Assembly: GCA_937924405.1 (NCBI GenBank)
Contig: CALDVW010000041.1
Location: 60,602 to 124,601 of the forward strand
Reading direction: 5' to 3'
Origin: an uncultured Lysobacterales bacterium
GTDB lineage: Bacteria > Pseudomonadota > Gammaproteobacteria > Xanthomonadales > SZUA-36
Length of the DNA stretch: 64,000 nt
In this document: one piece after another, positions 37,213 through 47,103 of the stretch
How the letters are laid out: every line of letters begins with the position of its first letter
Position numbering within the stretch: position 1 is the first letter of the stretch
Notes under the pieces: generated by a model
What the model saw: only the letters and a program-made list of their open reading frames with translations
What the model was told of the DNA's origin: nothing
The model's database searches: none
Position numbers and translations under genes: made by a program

Positions 37213-39138
37213 ATGGGGCGCAACACTCATTTCATAATGATCACCTTGCTGCTGGGCGCCATCCTGGGCTTGTCCGGCTGTGCCGGTACCGCCCGGGGCA
37301 TCAAGAGCTCCGTCTACCAGCACGACGCGGGCCAGTCCCTGGTGGATGTCAGCACATCCCAGGCTGATGCGATGGTGACGATCCGCTACCCGGCGATTGT
37401 TCACGAAGACGCACTGCCGGCTTATTACCGTTCTTTCGAACAGCACTCTATCGGTGGCGCCCTTGATCTGGATAATCGCATGCGGCAGGATTCCGACCGG
37501 ATCGCGCAGACCGTGATTGCCAAATCCAACTACTACGCGATGTCCTTATTTCGCGAGTTCAGGGACAAACTGCCGGAACAATCTGTGCTGCTGTCGCCCC
37601 ACATAATCATTCTCGATGATCAGAACAGCTTGAGTAGCCGGCCGCTGCTGGCTTCCGAAGAAATACCCAGCGTCGTTACCATCGATTTCAATGTCTACAG
37701 CTACCCGGATCCCCGGGAGATGATGAATTCAGAACCACTTACCTTCGGCGATATCGTGACGCCCATGTTCGTGGTTCATTCGAACCGCTGGCTGCGCCCG
37801 TCGACCAATGGATTGCTTTTATCCAGCCAGCCACTGGTTGTATCGGCGTGGAATCAGTCAGAGCGTCAGGCGGACATGCAGGCGCTAAACCGGCTGGAAA
37901 ACAAGGTTTTCGAATTTCAACGGCCGCTGGACTTTGTTTCTTTCCTGCACCACGGCTACGAGGGTTCACCTGATTTGCCGTTGAAAAGTGCCGCCCAGTC
38001 GGGACGCGGCGTGGCCGCAGTCGAGGTGCACCCGCTGGAGAAAATTCGCATGAACAGCGATTCTGTCGCTGTCCTGACACGCGATCACTCGGTCGATCCG
38101 TTTGCCGAGGATTTCGTCAAGGGGGCTGCAACCCGGGTGGTCAATGCGCTCAACGATACAGATCATGACCGCGCAACTTTTTTTGGCCGTCAGATTGCGC
38201 TGTCACGTTTCGACCCGGCGCTTGGTGAAGCTTTCCTTTCCCTGTCGAGAAGCGAAGATATAAGAGCAAGGCTGCAGATGGGCGAGGCTTTGATCTCGGC
38301 CGAGAAAAAATTCCTGGCCGCCCAGTCACAGGGACTGTATGAAGGTACCTATGAAGGCGTTTACGGCGACCAGATGCGCCAGATGATCTCCGCTGAATAT
38401 CGCATGCTGGAGGACCGCCGCGACCTGGCTCGGGCCCAGAATTGGAGTACTGCCATGGCAGTGGTCGCCATGGCCGGGGCTGTCTATGCCGGTTCGAACA
38501 GTAATAGCAGCAATTTTTTACACTCCCGAACCGCCTCCAATGTGATGATGCTTTCTTCCATTTGGGCCATGAATTCAGCCATGAGCAATTACGCGGAGTC
38601 GAAAACCGTCGGGGAAAATTTTCTGGTTCAAATGGCGCCGGCTATCAACAGGCAGGTCTCGGTCCAGATCGAGTGGCTGGAATCGAGGGAGGAAATCACC
38701 GCCCGCGACTTTCAGGAATTTCGCAGCCAGACCATGGCGCTTTATCAACGCAGTGTAAGGTCGGTGTCGGCACATACTTTCGACCCGGCGTGCGAATTCA
38801 GGCATCCTGACCTGGACCAGGGCGGACGGTGGTTTGGTCTGTGCCGGGATGGCCTGGGCTTTTCGAGCGGGTACGGGTTGATCGCTGACGACGACGGGAA
38901 TTTTGTCGAGTTTGTCGGGTCGGCTGAATCCGGTCTGGCAGCGGGTACCGGCGCAATGATTGTCCGCCCGTCCGGCGAAATCGGCGCCAGTTATTACGAA
39001 GGAGATTTTAGCCAGGGTTTGCCCAATGGCGTGATTCTGGTTGAGGAGCCCGGGCGAAAATCGCGGGTCAGAAAATTCCGGGCCGGCTCTGATGCCGGTG
39101 CGGCCGATGCGGATCAACTGCAGCGGTTGCAGTTCTAG
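37213..39138 (+). CDS. unrecognised lipoprotein with MORN-like C-terminus, tandem paralogue A
   Basis: I do not recognise this family. The 641-residue protein begins with a lipoprotein signal (HFIMITLLLGAILGLSGC, lipobox LSGC, Cys at about residue 24) followed by AGTARG. Landmarks shared with the next gene are RYPAIVHEDA, AKSNYYAMSL, LLSPHIIIL, DFNVYSYPDP, TFGDIVTPMFVV and DHDRATFF. An acidic-basic helical part follows (RARLQMGEALISAEKKF, MLEDRRDLARAQN), then two hydrophobic stretches around residues 415-460. The last 110 residues contain two CxF/C pairs and G-Y-G...G-x-Y-Y-E-G-D-F...G-L-P-N-G-V spacing like degenerate MORN repeats. It should be anchored to the outer membrane. It is followed by its paralogue after 23 bases. 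Confidence 0.75.
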   Translation: MGRNTHFIMITLLLGAILGLSGCAGTARGIKSSVYQHDAGQSLVDVSTSQADAMVTIRYPAIVHEDALPAYYRSFEQHSIGGALDLDNRMRQDSDRIAQTVIAKSNYYAMSLFREFRDKLPEQSVLLSPHIIILDDQNSLSSRPLLASEEIPSVVTIDFNVYSYPDPREMMNSEPLTFGDIVTPMFVVHSNRWLRPSTNGLLLSSQPLVVSAWNQSERQADMQALNRLENKVFEFQRPLDFVSFLHHGYEGSPDLPLKSAAQSGRGVAAVEVHPLEKIRMNSDSVAVLTRDHSVDPFAEDFVKGAATRVVNALNDTDHDRATFFGRQIALSRFDPALGEAFLSLSRSEDIRARLQMGEALISAEKKFLAAQSQGLYEGTYEGVYGDQMRQMISAEYRMLEDRRDLARAQNWSTAMAVVAMAGAVYAGSNSNSSNFLHSRTASNVMMLSSIWAMNSAMSNYAESKTVGENFLVQMAPAINRQVSVQIEWLESREEITARDFQEFRSQTMALYQRSVRSVSAHTFDPACEFRHPDLDQGGRWFGLCRDGLGFSSGYGLIADDDGNFVEFVGSAESGLAAGTGAMIVRPSGEIGASYYEGDFSQGLPNGVILVEEPGRKSRVRKFRAGSDAGAADADQLQRLQF

Positions 39139-39161
39139 CGCTTCATAACCACGGAGTTGAT

Positions 39162-41084
39162 GTGAGGAACCTTGCCCTGCTGATTGCCTGTCTGATCGCC
39201 GCCGCGATAGTCGCTTCGATTTCAGGTTGCGCGGGAACGGCCAGGGGTTCCAAGTCCTCCGTTTTTACCGACTACGATGAAGTCGAAGTGATTGACTACA
39301 GCCTGTCCAAGGCGGACGCATTGGTCGTTATCCGGTATCCGGCCATTATTCATGCCGATGCGGAACAGCCGTATTTTCACGCTTTTTCAATCAACGCCAT
39401 CGGTGGAGAGGTGCCGCCTGTCAATCGAACGAAAAAGGTCACCACGCGCATCGCCCAATCGGTCATCGCCAAATCCAATTATTACGTGATGTCTCTGTAC
39501 CGCGAATTGCAGCGGGAGTTGCCGGAAAGTACCGTACTTCTTTCACCCCACATCATCCTTTGGGACAAGGATCGTGGTGTGTACAGCAGGCCTATTCTGG
39601 CGACCGAACAAATTCCCAGTGTCATCACGGTGGATTTCAACGTCTATTCCTATCCGGACCCCACGGCGCTCATGGATTCACCCCCCGTCACTTTCGGAGA
39701 CCTGGTGACGCCCTTGTTCGTGGTGCAGAGCGATCGCTGGTTGCAGCCGACAACGAACGGGCTGATGCTGGCCAGTGGCCCTTTGTTGCAGGCCGCCTGG
39801 GAACTTTCGGAACAGCAGGTCGAAAGCGAAATTGAAAGAAAATTGAATGGCACGCGGGCCACATTCCAACGCCCGCTGGATTTCATCGCTTTCCTGAGCA
39901 GGAGAAATGACAGGAGCCAGGCCGTACCGGTGAAAAGTGTCGGTGAATCGCGCAACGAGCTGTTTGCCGTCGAAAGGTACCCGGTGGAGAAAATCCAGAT
40001 GAACGGCGCGCTATTGACGAACCTGTCCGAGGATTTCTCGCAGGATCCCTTTTCGGAAAGTTTTGTCAAGGGGGCCGCGGCCCGTGTAAAACAAACCCTC
40101 AGTACCGTCGATCACGACCGGGCTACATTTTTTGCCAGGCAGAAGGCGCTGGCACGCTTCGATCCCGAACTTGCGGTTGCCTTCCTGGCGCGCTCAGGAG
40201 GCGAGGATGTCCGGGCGCGCCTGCAACTGGCCGAAGCCCTGATCGAAGCGGAACGAAAGTTTATCGCCGCGCAGTCCATGAGTGTATATGACGGAACTTT
40301 CATGGGCGATTACGGCAGCAAAATGCGACAGATGATCGAAGGCGAATACAATCTGCTGGAAGACAGGCGCACCGCTGCCCGCAAGCAAAACGTAACGACG
40401 GCATTTGCAGCACTGGCGCTGGCAGGTTCCATCTACGCCGCGACGGCTTCGGGCGCCATCGGTGGTATCGCAATGCAAAGTTTCAGCGGGGTATTGGTGC
40501 TGGGCTCACTGTGGGCGATGAGTTCAACTCTGGAAACCCGCGCAGAATCTGCCCAGATGTCCGAGCATTTCATGGCGCTCATCGCACCCGCTCTCGAACG
40601 CCAGATATCGGTCCAGATGGAATGGCTGGAATCCAAAGAGCGAATTTCCGCCCTGGGCTTTGCTGAGTTCAGGAACAAGACCTTGACGCTGTACCAGGCC
40701 CGAATCCGCTCACTCGAAAACCAATACGATGACAACTGTCAGTTTTCCCATCCGGGATTCACTGTCACGGGCCGGTGGTATGGTAGCTGTCGGGAAGGCC
40801 GGGCCACGGAGCGTGGATACGGCGTGATACGTGATACTTCTGGAAACTCGATCGAATATCTGGGTACCGCCAGCAACGGATATCCTTCCGGTATTGGCGG
40901 AATGATTGCCCGATACGCCAGGGAAACCGGCGCATTTTATTTTGAAGGATCTTTCGATCGTGGCCTGCCGGACGGTGTGCTGAGGGTCGAAGAGCCTGGC
41001 GGCAGGCCACGCATCAGGGAATTCAAGGCAGGAAAGGATGTCGGAAATGGAACGGCTGGCGAACTGCAGTCACTTACTTTCTGA
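39162..41084 (+). CDS. unrecognised lipoprotein with MORN-like C-terminus, tandem paralogue B
   Basis: A 640-residue paralogue of the preceding protein, collinear from end to end. The GTG start has ACGGAGTTGAT before it. The lipobox is ISGC, followed again by AGTARG. All landmarks of the first copy recur: IRYPAIIHADA, IAKSNYYVMSL, VLLSPHIILWD, VDFNVYSYPDP, TFGDLVTPLFVV, DHDRATFFARQKAL, RARLQLAEALIEAERKF. The C-terminal MORN-like part (GYPSGIGGMI, YFEGSFDRGLPDGV) is also kept. Sequences differ at roughly half of positions by eye, so the duplication is old and both copies are under selection. The hydrophobic segments (around residues 415-460) could be membrane-active or buried helices. Function unknown. 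Confidence 0.75.
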   Translation: MRNLALLIACLIAAAIVASISGCAGTARGSKSSVFTDYDEVEVIDYSLSKADALVVIRYPAIIHADAEQPYFHAFSINAIGGEVPPVNRTKKVTTRIAQSVIAKSNYYVMSLYRELQRELPESTVLLSPHIILWDKDRGVYSRPILATEQIPSVITVDFNVYSYPDPTALMDSPPVTFGDLVTPLFVVQSDRWLQPTTNGLMLASGPLLQAAWELSEQQVESEIERKLNGTRATFQRPLDFIAFLSRRNDRSQAVPVKSVGESRNELFAVERYPVEKIQMNGALLTNLSEDFSQDPFSESFVKGAAARVKQTLSTVDHDRATFFARQKALARFDPELAVAFLARSGGEDVRARLQLAEALIEAERKFIAAQSMSVYDGTFMGDYGSKMRQMIEGEYNLLEDRRTAARKQNVTTAFAALALAGSIYAATASGAIGGIAMQSFSGVLVLGSLWAMSSTLETRAESAQMSEHFMALIAPALERQISVQMEWLESKERISALGFAEFRNKTLTLYQARIRSLENQYDDNCQFSHPGFTVTGRWYGSCREGRATERGYGVIRDTSGNSIEYLGTASNGYPSGIGGMIARYARETGAFYFEGSFDRGLPDGVLRVEEPGGRPRIREFKAGKDVGNGTAGELQSLTF

Positions 41085-41095
41085 GTCGCACAAGC

Positions 41096-41887
41096 ATGAA
41101 TAAATGGACTAAAATTCTGCTGTTTTCACTGTTTCTGACAGTGGTTTGTACGCCGGCCAGCAAAGCTTCATTCAATCTCGATTCACTGGAGGACCTCAAC
41201 CCGGGTGAGCAGTACCGTCAACTCAGCTTGCTGATGCTGGTATCCGGCGGAATCGATCCTGCTTTACTTGACATGCTTCAGCCGATTGTTGAGCGGCACC
41301 CGGAAGTGACTGCTGCGGGAAACCCCGGCCTGAAACTGGATGACTACGTCACGCCCTTGATACGGATCGTTGACCAGGAGGTGCTCCTGGCCAATGCAGC
41401 GGAAATGTTCCGATTTGCCAAAACGAACAGCGCCGACATCCAGCTGCGGATGACCGACATAGCCCGCAACCACCCGATTTTGATCAGCATGCTCGACGTA
41501 AACGAGTTGGCCGCGGATGCGATCATCATCAGGAATGCGATTGCCGACAGCATTGAATATTCCGACGAGATTGACGATCCGGACGCTCAGGCCCTGGTGC
41601 AGGCTTTCCGTGTGCAGACGCTTTACCTCCGAAACATGATGGAGTACAACCAGTTCCAGAACGATTTGGCGGAGATTACCAACCAGGCGATACTGGATCT
41701 CGGTGGACGGCTGGACGCATATCAACGCATGTTCGAAGACGATGTGGATCCGGACCTGATCAAGCGGCGGGTGGAGTCTGCCCGGATCATGAATCAGCAG
41801 ACAGGCGATCGCTTTGAAGACCAGGCCATGATGAGAAATTCCGAACTCCTGATGATGTTGATTTTAATGGAGAGCCAGGTCCACTGA
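41096..41887 (+). CDS. unrecognised small exported helical protein
   Basis: A 263-residue protein with a signal peptide (MNKWTKILLFSLFLTVVCTP, cleavage near SKA/SF) and no Cys in the mature part. The mature protein is almost wholly helical by composition, acidic, rich in Asn, Asp, Met and Ile, and ends in MMRNSELLMMLILMESQVH. I recognise no domain. It starts 11 bases after the stop of the second lipoprotein gene and so is almost certainly the third gene of the same operon. It probably works with the two lipoproteins in the periplasm; that is inference from position and export signals. Confidence 0.7.
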   Translation: MNKWTKILLFSLFLTVVCTPASKASFNLDSLEDLNPGEQYRQLSLLMLVSGGIDPALLDMLQPIVERHPEVTAAGNPGLKLDDYVTPLIRIVDQEVLLANAAEMFRFAKTNSADIQLRMTDIARNHPILISMLDVNELAADAIIIRNAIADSIEYSDEIDDPDAQALVQAFRVQTLYLRNMMEYNQFQNDLAEITNQAILDLGGRLDAYQRMFEDDVDPDLIKRRVESARIMNQQTGDRFEDQAMMRNSELLMMLILMESQVH

Positions 41888-41992
41888 TTGCCGCTTCGGT
41901 TGTTTTCGCCCCCGTGTTTTTGCGTATTCGGGCAGATCGCCTAATAATAGATGCCCTTTTCCGGCATTCGATCCGTTAACGAGGTAGTAAAT

Positions 41993-42847
41993 ATGTTGAA
42001 GATTCTTGTTTCTGTCGCCTCCCTGTTTCTTTGCGCAAGCTCCGGTGTGCTGGCAGAAGGCGCCGACTCCGCCCGGCTGGCATCCGTTCTGGCTGATCAG
42101 CCTGAAGAAGTGCAGGCCAGGTATGTTTTCCGGCATCCACAGGAAACGCTTGAATTTTTCGGAATTGCACCGGGAATGACGGTTGTGGAGGCATTACCGG
42201 GCGGTGGCTGGTATACCAAAATCCTGTTGCCGTATCTGGGGCAGGATGGCGCTGTGATCGGCGCGGATTATTCCCTGAAGATGTACCCCCTTTTCGGTTT
42301 CTTCAGCGAGGAGCGCCTCAAGGAAAAGGAAACCTGGGTGACGGACTGGACCGCAGAGGCGAACGAATGGTCGAGTGACGAAGGCGCCAGTGTCTCGGCT
42401 TTTGTGTTCGGCGCACTGCCAGAGGAAATGAAAGGCACAGCCGATGCAGTGCTATTCATTCGGGCCCTGCACAACCTGGCCCGCTTCGAAAAAGAAGGCG
42501 GGTTCCTGACTGATGCACTGAATAATGCCCATGAGCTATTGAAGCCCGGCGGCATGGTCGGAGTCGTTCAACACATGGCTCGGGACGAAATGCCGGATGA
42601 GTGGGCCGGAGGGCAAAACGGGTACCTGAAAAAACAATTCCTGATCGACCGGATGGATGCGGCGGGATTCGAATTTGTTGCAGGCAGCGACGTCAACATG
42701 AACGATAAGGACCAGCCGGCAGATTCTGATATCGTCTGGCGACTGCCGCCGGCTTTCGCAACCAGCCGGGACAACCCGGAATTGAAGGCCGAAATGGAAG
42801 CCATCGGCGAATCCAACCGGATGACGCTCAAATTCCGCAAACGCTGA
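41993..42847 (+). CDS. exported methyltransferase-like protein (COG4798-type)
   Basis: The 284-residue protein has a signal peptide at the ATG of 41993 ([20 protein letters not shown], cleavage near AEG), supported by GAGG eight bases before it. The mature part carries the SAM-binding pattern of class I methyltransferases: [15 protein letters not shown] as motif I, VIGADYS as motif II and [15 protein letters not shown], then [14 protein letters not shown] cofactor-dependent methyltransferase in the periplasm is odd, because SAM is made in the cytoplasm. The family is known but poorly studied. Either it works before export or it has lost SAM dependence; the sequence does not decide. Confidence 0.8.
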   Translation: MLKILVSVASLFLCASSGVLAEGADSARLASVLADQPEEVQARYVFRHPQETLEFFGIAPGMTVVEALPGGGWYTKILLPYLGQDGAVIGADYSLKMYPLFGFFSEERLKEKETWVTDWTAEANEWSSDEGASVSAFVFGALPEEMKGTADAVLFIRALHNLARFEKEGGFLTDALNNAHELLKPGGMVGVVQHMARDEMPDEWAGGQNGYLKKQFLIDRMDAAGFEFVAGSDVNMNDKDQPADSDIVWRLPPAFATSRDNPELKAEMEAIGESNRMTLKFRKR

Positions 42848-42855
42848 GAAAAAAT

Positions 42856-43311
42856 ATGATCAAACTCACTATTAACGGCGAGGCCAGGGAATACACGGGT
42901 GACGGCAATATGCCGTTGCTTTGGTATTTGCGTGACCTGCTCACCCTGACCGGAACCAAGTATGGCTGCGGTAAAGGCCTTTGTGGCGCGTGTACCGTGC
43001 ACCTCGAAGGCCAGGCCGTGCGATCCTGCAGTGTCACCATGGATCGACTTGACGGCGCCAGCATAACCACTATTGAAGGTCTTGGCGCCGGCGGTGATCA
43101 CCCACTGCAGATCGCGTGGGCCAGGCATAAGGTTCCCCAGTGCGGCTACTGCCAGTCGGGCCAGATCATGCAGGCCGCTTCGATGCTGGCCACCAACCCG
43201 AATCCGGATGACCGGCAAATCGATGACGCGATGAGTGGCGTTATCTGCCGTTGCGGCACTTACCAGCGTATCCGTGCAGCGATCAAAGACGCCTCCGGAG
43301 CGACATCATGA
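42856..43311 (+). CDS. iorA: [2Fe-2S] subunit of a molybdenum hydroxylase (isoquinoline 1-oxidoreductase alpha-like)
   Basis: The small electron-transfer subunit of a two-subunit molybdenum hydroxylase, 151 residues. The plant-type ferredoxin cluster is held by [14 protein letters not shown] plus a Cys in AVRSCSV. The second, helical-domain cluster is held by [11 protein letters not shown] and CRCGTYQRI. It has no signal peptide and would be exported, if at all, together with the Tat-bearing large subunit. The next gene starts inside its stop codon (ATGA). The symbol follows the family name; the true substrate (an N-heterocycle or aldehyde) is not known. Confidence 0.88.
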   Translation: MIKLTINGEAREYTGDGNMPLLWYLRDLLTLTGTKYGCGKGLCGACTVHLEGQAVRSCSVTMDRLDGASITTIEGLGAGGDHPLQIAWARHKVPQCGYCQSGQIMQAASMLATNPNPDDRQIDDAMSGVICRCGTYQRIRAAIKDASGATS

Positions 43312-45548
43312 AAAGCATCCGTCAAATAAGTCGCAGGGACTTCCTGAAAACAGGTGGGGTGTTCGTTGTCGGAGTCTCGCTCTACGGATGCGGAAAGGAA
43401 AAAATCCCGGGCATAACGCAACCCCGGTCAACCGATCCCTGGGCGCCCGACGTGTATGTGAGTTTCGAAGCTGATGGCACGGCGCATATAATTTCTCACC
43501 GCAGCGAGATGGGCCAGGGCATACGCACCGGCCTGCCTGCTGTATTGGCCGATGAAATGGAGGCCGACTGGGGCCGGGTCAAGGTGGTGCAGGCTGCGGG
43601 TGACGCGAAATACGGCAATCAGAATACGGACGGATCGTGGTCGGTGCGCGGCTTCATGCAACGGATGCGCGAAGCCGGTGCGACGGTGCGGCTGATGCTT
43701 GAGCAGGCCGCCGCCAATCAGTGGGGCGTAGACCCCGTTGAATGCACGGCTGAATTTCACACGGTGGTGCACCAGCCCAGTGGGCGGGTGCTGGACTTCG
43801 CCGACCTGGTTGCCGGCGCCGCGGAGCTTCCGGTTCCGGGGCTGGAGCAACTCAAGTTCAAGACCCCTGATCAATTTCGCTATATCGGTAAGGGATTACC
43901 GATCGTCGACCTGCATGACATGACCCACGGCAAAGCCCAGTACGGGGCCGACATCCGCTTACCGGGAATGAAATATGCGGCGATAGCGCGGTGCCCGGTT
44001 CTGTTCGGAAAGGTGAAAAGCTACGATGCGGAAAAGACGAATGCACTCGGCGGTGTTGAGCAGATCATCGAGATTCCCGCTGCGGAAGCTCCGCCCATGT
44101 TCAAGGCTGTGGGTGGCGTTGCGGTGATCGCCAGCAACAGTTGGGCGGCGTTACATGGCCGTGACCTGCTGTCGATCGAATGGGAAGAGGGCGCTAACTC
44201 GGATTATGATTCGGCCGCATTCAGGCAGGCTTTGCTGGACACCGTGCAACAGCCCGGCACGCCCATTCGGGATCAGGGCGATATCGCGGCGGCTATCGAA
44301 TCCGCGCAGGAATTGGTGGAGGCTGAATATTACGCACCGCATCTCGCCCACGCACCGATGGAGCCGCCGGTAGCGGTGGCCAACGTGTCCGCGGACTTCT
44401 GTGAAATCTGGGCGCCGGTCCAGGATCCGCAGTCCCTGATACCCATGGCTGAAGCCGTCACCGGCCTGAAGCCGGAACAGATCAGGATCAATGTAACGTT
44501 GCTGGGAGGAGCTTTTGGGCGTAAATCGAAGTGCGATTTCGTTGAAGAAGCCGTCGTGCTATCGAAACAGACCGGCGCGCCCGTGATGGTTGTGTGGAGC
44601 CGGGAAGACGACATCCGGCACGACTATTATCACTCCGTCAGTGCGCAAAAGCTGTCTGCCAGTCTCGATGCCCAGGGTGCGGTTACCGGGTGGCGCCATC
44701 GCGTGGCCTATCCCAGCATCATGTCCACCTTTGACGCTTCGATCAGCCAGCCGGTGTCATTCGAGGCCGGGTTGGGAGCGCTGAATTTGCCCTATGACGT
44801 GGCCAATATCCGGATTGAAACCGGAGCAGCCCCTTCAAAGGTCAGGATTGGCTGGTTAAGGTCGGTCTGCAACATCTTTCAGTCTTTCGCCGTGAATTCC
44901 TTCAGTGACGAAATTGCGTTCGCAAGGGGTAAGGATTCCCTGGAGAATTTGCTGGAGCTGATCGGGCCCGACCGTACCCTTGACCTTTCCGAATTCGGTG
45001 TGGAATTGACCGAAAACTATCCGTTCGAAACCGGACGCCTGCGTCAGGTTACCGAACTGGTGGCGGAGAAGGCTGGCTGGGGGCGCGAATTGCCCAAAGG
45101 CCATGGTCTCGGTATTGCAGCACAATACAGTTTTCTAAGCTATGTGGCCGCTGTGGTCGAAGTGGCCATTGAGGATGATGGCCGCTGGACGGTTCCACGG
45201 GTCGATATCGCCATCGATTGTGGACAGTATGTCAATTCCGACCGGGTCAAAGCTCAGCAGGAAGGCTCTGTAATATTCGGCCTGAGCCTGGCACGCGATA
45301 GTGAAATTACGGCTGCCGGGGGGCGTATCCAGCAGGGGAATTTCAACGATTACCGCGTTTTGCGAATCGAAATGACGCCGCAAACCCATGTTCACCTGGT
45401 GGAAAGCTCCGCGCCACCAGCCGGAGTGGGTGAACCAGGTGTTCCACCCATTGCGCCGGCGCTGGCCAACGCGATATTTGCCGCCAGCGGCAGGCGCTAC
45501 CGCGAATTGCCCCTGGGTGGAATATTGGCACCTGGCGATGACGCGTAA
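43308..45548 (+). CDS. iorB: molybdopterin-binding subunit of a molybdenum hydroxylase (isoquinoline 1-oxidoreductase beta-like)
   Basis: The 746-residue large subunit. The ATG at 43308 overlaps the iorA-like stop by 4 bases and gives a twin-arginine signal ([15 protein letters not shown] followed by GCGKEK), so the complex should be exported folded to the periplasm. It has the two Ald_Xan_dh_C2 molybdopterin regions: [29 protein letters not shown] and [19 protein letters not shown], with a C-terminal [16 protein letters not shown] containing the catalytic Glu segment. IorB-type enzymes pass electrons to a cytochrome. No cytochrome or cofactor-insertion (XdhC-like) gene is next to it. The following gcvT gene starts inside its 3' end. 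Confidence 0.88.
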   Translation: MKSIRQISRRDFLKTGGVFVVGVSLYGCGKEKIPGITQPRSTDPWAPDVYVSFEADGTAHIISHRSEMGQGIRTGLPAVLADEMEADWGRVKVVQAAGDAKYGNQNTDGSWSVRGFMQRMREAGATVRLMLEQAAANQWGVDPVECTAEFHTVVHQPSGRVLDFADLVAGAAELPVPGLEQLKFKTPDQFRYIGKGLPIVDLHDMTHGKAQYGADIRLPGMKYAAIARCPVLFGKVKSYDAEKTNALGGVEQIIEIPAAEAPPMFKAVGGVAVIASNSWAALHGRDLLSIEWEEGANSDYDSAAFRQALLDTVQQPGTPIRDQGDIAAAIESAQELVEAEYYAPHLAHAPMEPPVAVANVSADFCEIWAPVQDPQSLIPMAEAVTGLKPEQIRINVTLLGGAFGRKSKCDFVEEAVVLSKQTGAPVMVVWSREDDIRHDYYHSVSAQKLSASLDAQGAVTGWRHRVAYPSIMSTFDASISQPVSFEAGLGALNLPYDVANIRIETGAAPSKVRIGWLRSVCNIFQSFAVNSFSDEIAFARGKDSLENLLELIGPDRTLDLSEFGVELTENYPFETGRLRQVTELVAEKAGWGRELPKGHGLGIAAQYSFLSYVAAVVEVAIEDDGRWTVPRVDIAIDCGQYVNSDRVKAQQEGSVIFGLSLARDSEITAAGGRIQQGNFNDYRVLRIEMTPQTHVHLVESSAPPAGVGEPGVPPIAPALANAIFAASGRRYRELPLGGILAPGDDA

Positions 45549-46641
45549 AACAGCCCTGCACGACGCACATGTTGCTGCCGGGGCGCGCCTGGTCGATTTC
45601 GTTGGCTGGGAAATGCCAATCAACTACGGCTCGCAAATGGACGAGCACCACCAGGTGCGAACCGATGCAGGGATGTTTGACGTTTCACACATGACCGTGG
45701 TTGATATTCATGGCCCCCAGACCCGGGATTTTCTGTCGCGATTGCTGGCCAATGACGTGGCGAAATTACATACGGCGGGAAAGGCCCTGTATAGCTGCAT
45801 GCTGAATGAAGCCGGCGGCGTCATCGATGATCTGATCGCCTACTTCATGGACGAAGAATGGTTTCGCCTGGTGGTCAACGCAGCAACACGCGACAAGGGA
45901 CTGGCCTGGTTGGAGCGGCAGGGCGCCGAATTCAGAATAGCTGTGACCGAGCATCATGAACTGGCAATGATTGCTGTGCAGGGTCCACGGGCCCGGGACA
46001 AAGTACACACGTTGCTCGAAGCAGATGTCGTAGTAGAGCTTCTGGAGCTCAAGCCGTTCAATGCTGTGTTGCATGATGAACTTTTTATTGCGCGCACCGG
46101 CTACACCGGTGAAGACGGCTACGAAATTCTGATGGGTGCAGGCCAGGCTGTGTCTGTATGGAACAGCTTACGGGAAGCGGGCGTCATGCCATGTGGCCTT
46201 GCCGCCAGGGACACCCTCAGGCTCGAGGCTGGCATGCACCTGTACGGACAGGATATGGAAGAGGATGTCACCCCGCTGGAATCCGGGCTTGGCTGGACCG
46301 TGGCGCTGAATGACGAGCGTGATTTCATTGGCAGAAGCGCTCTTGAAAAGCAGATCGCGGAGGGAATACAGGACAAGCTGCTTGGGCTCGTGCTCGAAGA
46401 CCGGGGGGTTTTGAGACCGGGCCAGAAGGTCATCACGCCTGCAGGCGATGGCATCACCACCAGCGGTAGTTTTTCACCCACGTTGCAGAAAGCGATTGGA
46501 TTGGCCCGCGTGCCGATGGCGGCGGGCGAAGAATGTGCGGTGGAAATTCGGGGGAAGCTCTTGAAAGCCCGGATTGTGAGGCCGCCGTTTGTGCGCAATG
46601 GCAAGCCTTGCGAAGGGCTGTTGCAGGGGCTGGCAGGATAG
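45538..46641 (+). CDS. gcvT: aminomethyltransferase, glycine cleavage T protein
   Basis: The T protein moves the aminomethyl methylene group from lipoyl-H protein to tetrahydrofolate and frees ammonia. The ATG at 45538 starts [21 protein letters not shown], matching other GcvT starts, and overlaps the end of the iorB-like gene by 11 bases; the open frame upstream is the shadow of that gene. Motifs include GWEMPINYGSQ, DVSHMTVVDI, ARTGYTGEDGYEI and GLAARDTLRLEAGMHLYG. Length is 367 residues. It is followed after 50 bases by gcvH. The P-protein gene and the L protein are not in the window. Confidence 0.95.
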   Translation: MTRKTALHDAHVAAGARLVDFVGWEMPINYGSQMDEHHQVRTDAGMFDVSHMTVVDIHGPQTRDFLSRLLANDVAKLHTAGKALYSCMLNEAGGVIDDLIAYFMDEEWFRLVVNAATRDKGLAWLERQGAEFRIAVTEHHELAMIAVQGPRARDKVHTLLEADVVVELLELKPFNAVLHDELFIARTGYTGEDGYEILMGAGQAVSVWNSLREAGVMPCGLAARDTLRLEAGMHLYGQDMEEDVTPLESGLGWTVALNDERDFIGRSALEKQIAEGIQDKLLGLVLEDRGVLRPGQKVITPAGDGITTSGSFSPTLQKAIGLARVPMAAGEECAVEIRGKLLKARIVRPPFVRNGKPCEGLLQGLAG

Positions 46642-46691
46642 GGGGTTCAGGACTAGAATAAATTTTGGCATGAATCTGAGGTATAACGATA

Positions 46692-47078
46692 ATGAGTGAT
46701 ATTCCAACCGATCTGGGTTACAGGGAAAGCCACGAGTGGGTCCGGGCCATTGGCGACGAAACGGCGGTAGTGGGCATTTCGGACCACGCGCAGAGCGCCC
46801 TGGGTGACATGGTGTATGTCGAATTGCCTGAAGCCGGTTTGAGCTTCGAGCAGGGTGATGCCTGCGCCGTGGTCGAGTCAGTCAAGGCTGCTTCCGATAT
46901 CTATGCACCGGTCTCCGGCGAAGTCATCGAATTCAATAGTGCGCTGGAAGATACCCCGGAACTGGTCAACACGGACCCGTACGGCGAAGGCTGGTTGTTC
47001 AAAATCCGGTTGTCAGATCCATCGGAAATCGAGGGCCTTCTCAAGGCCGCCGAGTACGAAGCAAAACAGGACGGTTAA
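46692..47078 (+). CDS. gcvH: glycine cleavage H protein
   Basis: The small lipoyl carrier of the glycine cleavage complex, 128 residues. The lipoylated residue is Lys65 in [19 protein letters not shown]. The protein has the usual start ([11 protein letters not shown]) and ends in the glycine-rich GWLFKIRL segment and a charged helix. The ATG has GAGG nine bases upstream. It lies directly behind gcvT, as expected; gcvP is elsewhere. A GcvR-type regulator is encoded at 10399. Confidence 0.96.
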   Translation: MSDIPTDLGYRESHEWVRAIGDETAVVGISDHAQSALGDMVYVELPEAGLSFEQGDACAVVESVKAASDIYAPVSGEVIEFNSALEDTPELVNTDPYGEGWLFKIRLSDPSEIEGLLKAAEYEAKQDG

Positions 47079-47103
47079 TCAGAGGAGCCGTGCTCCTTTG
47101 ATG

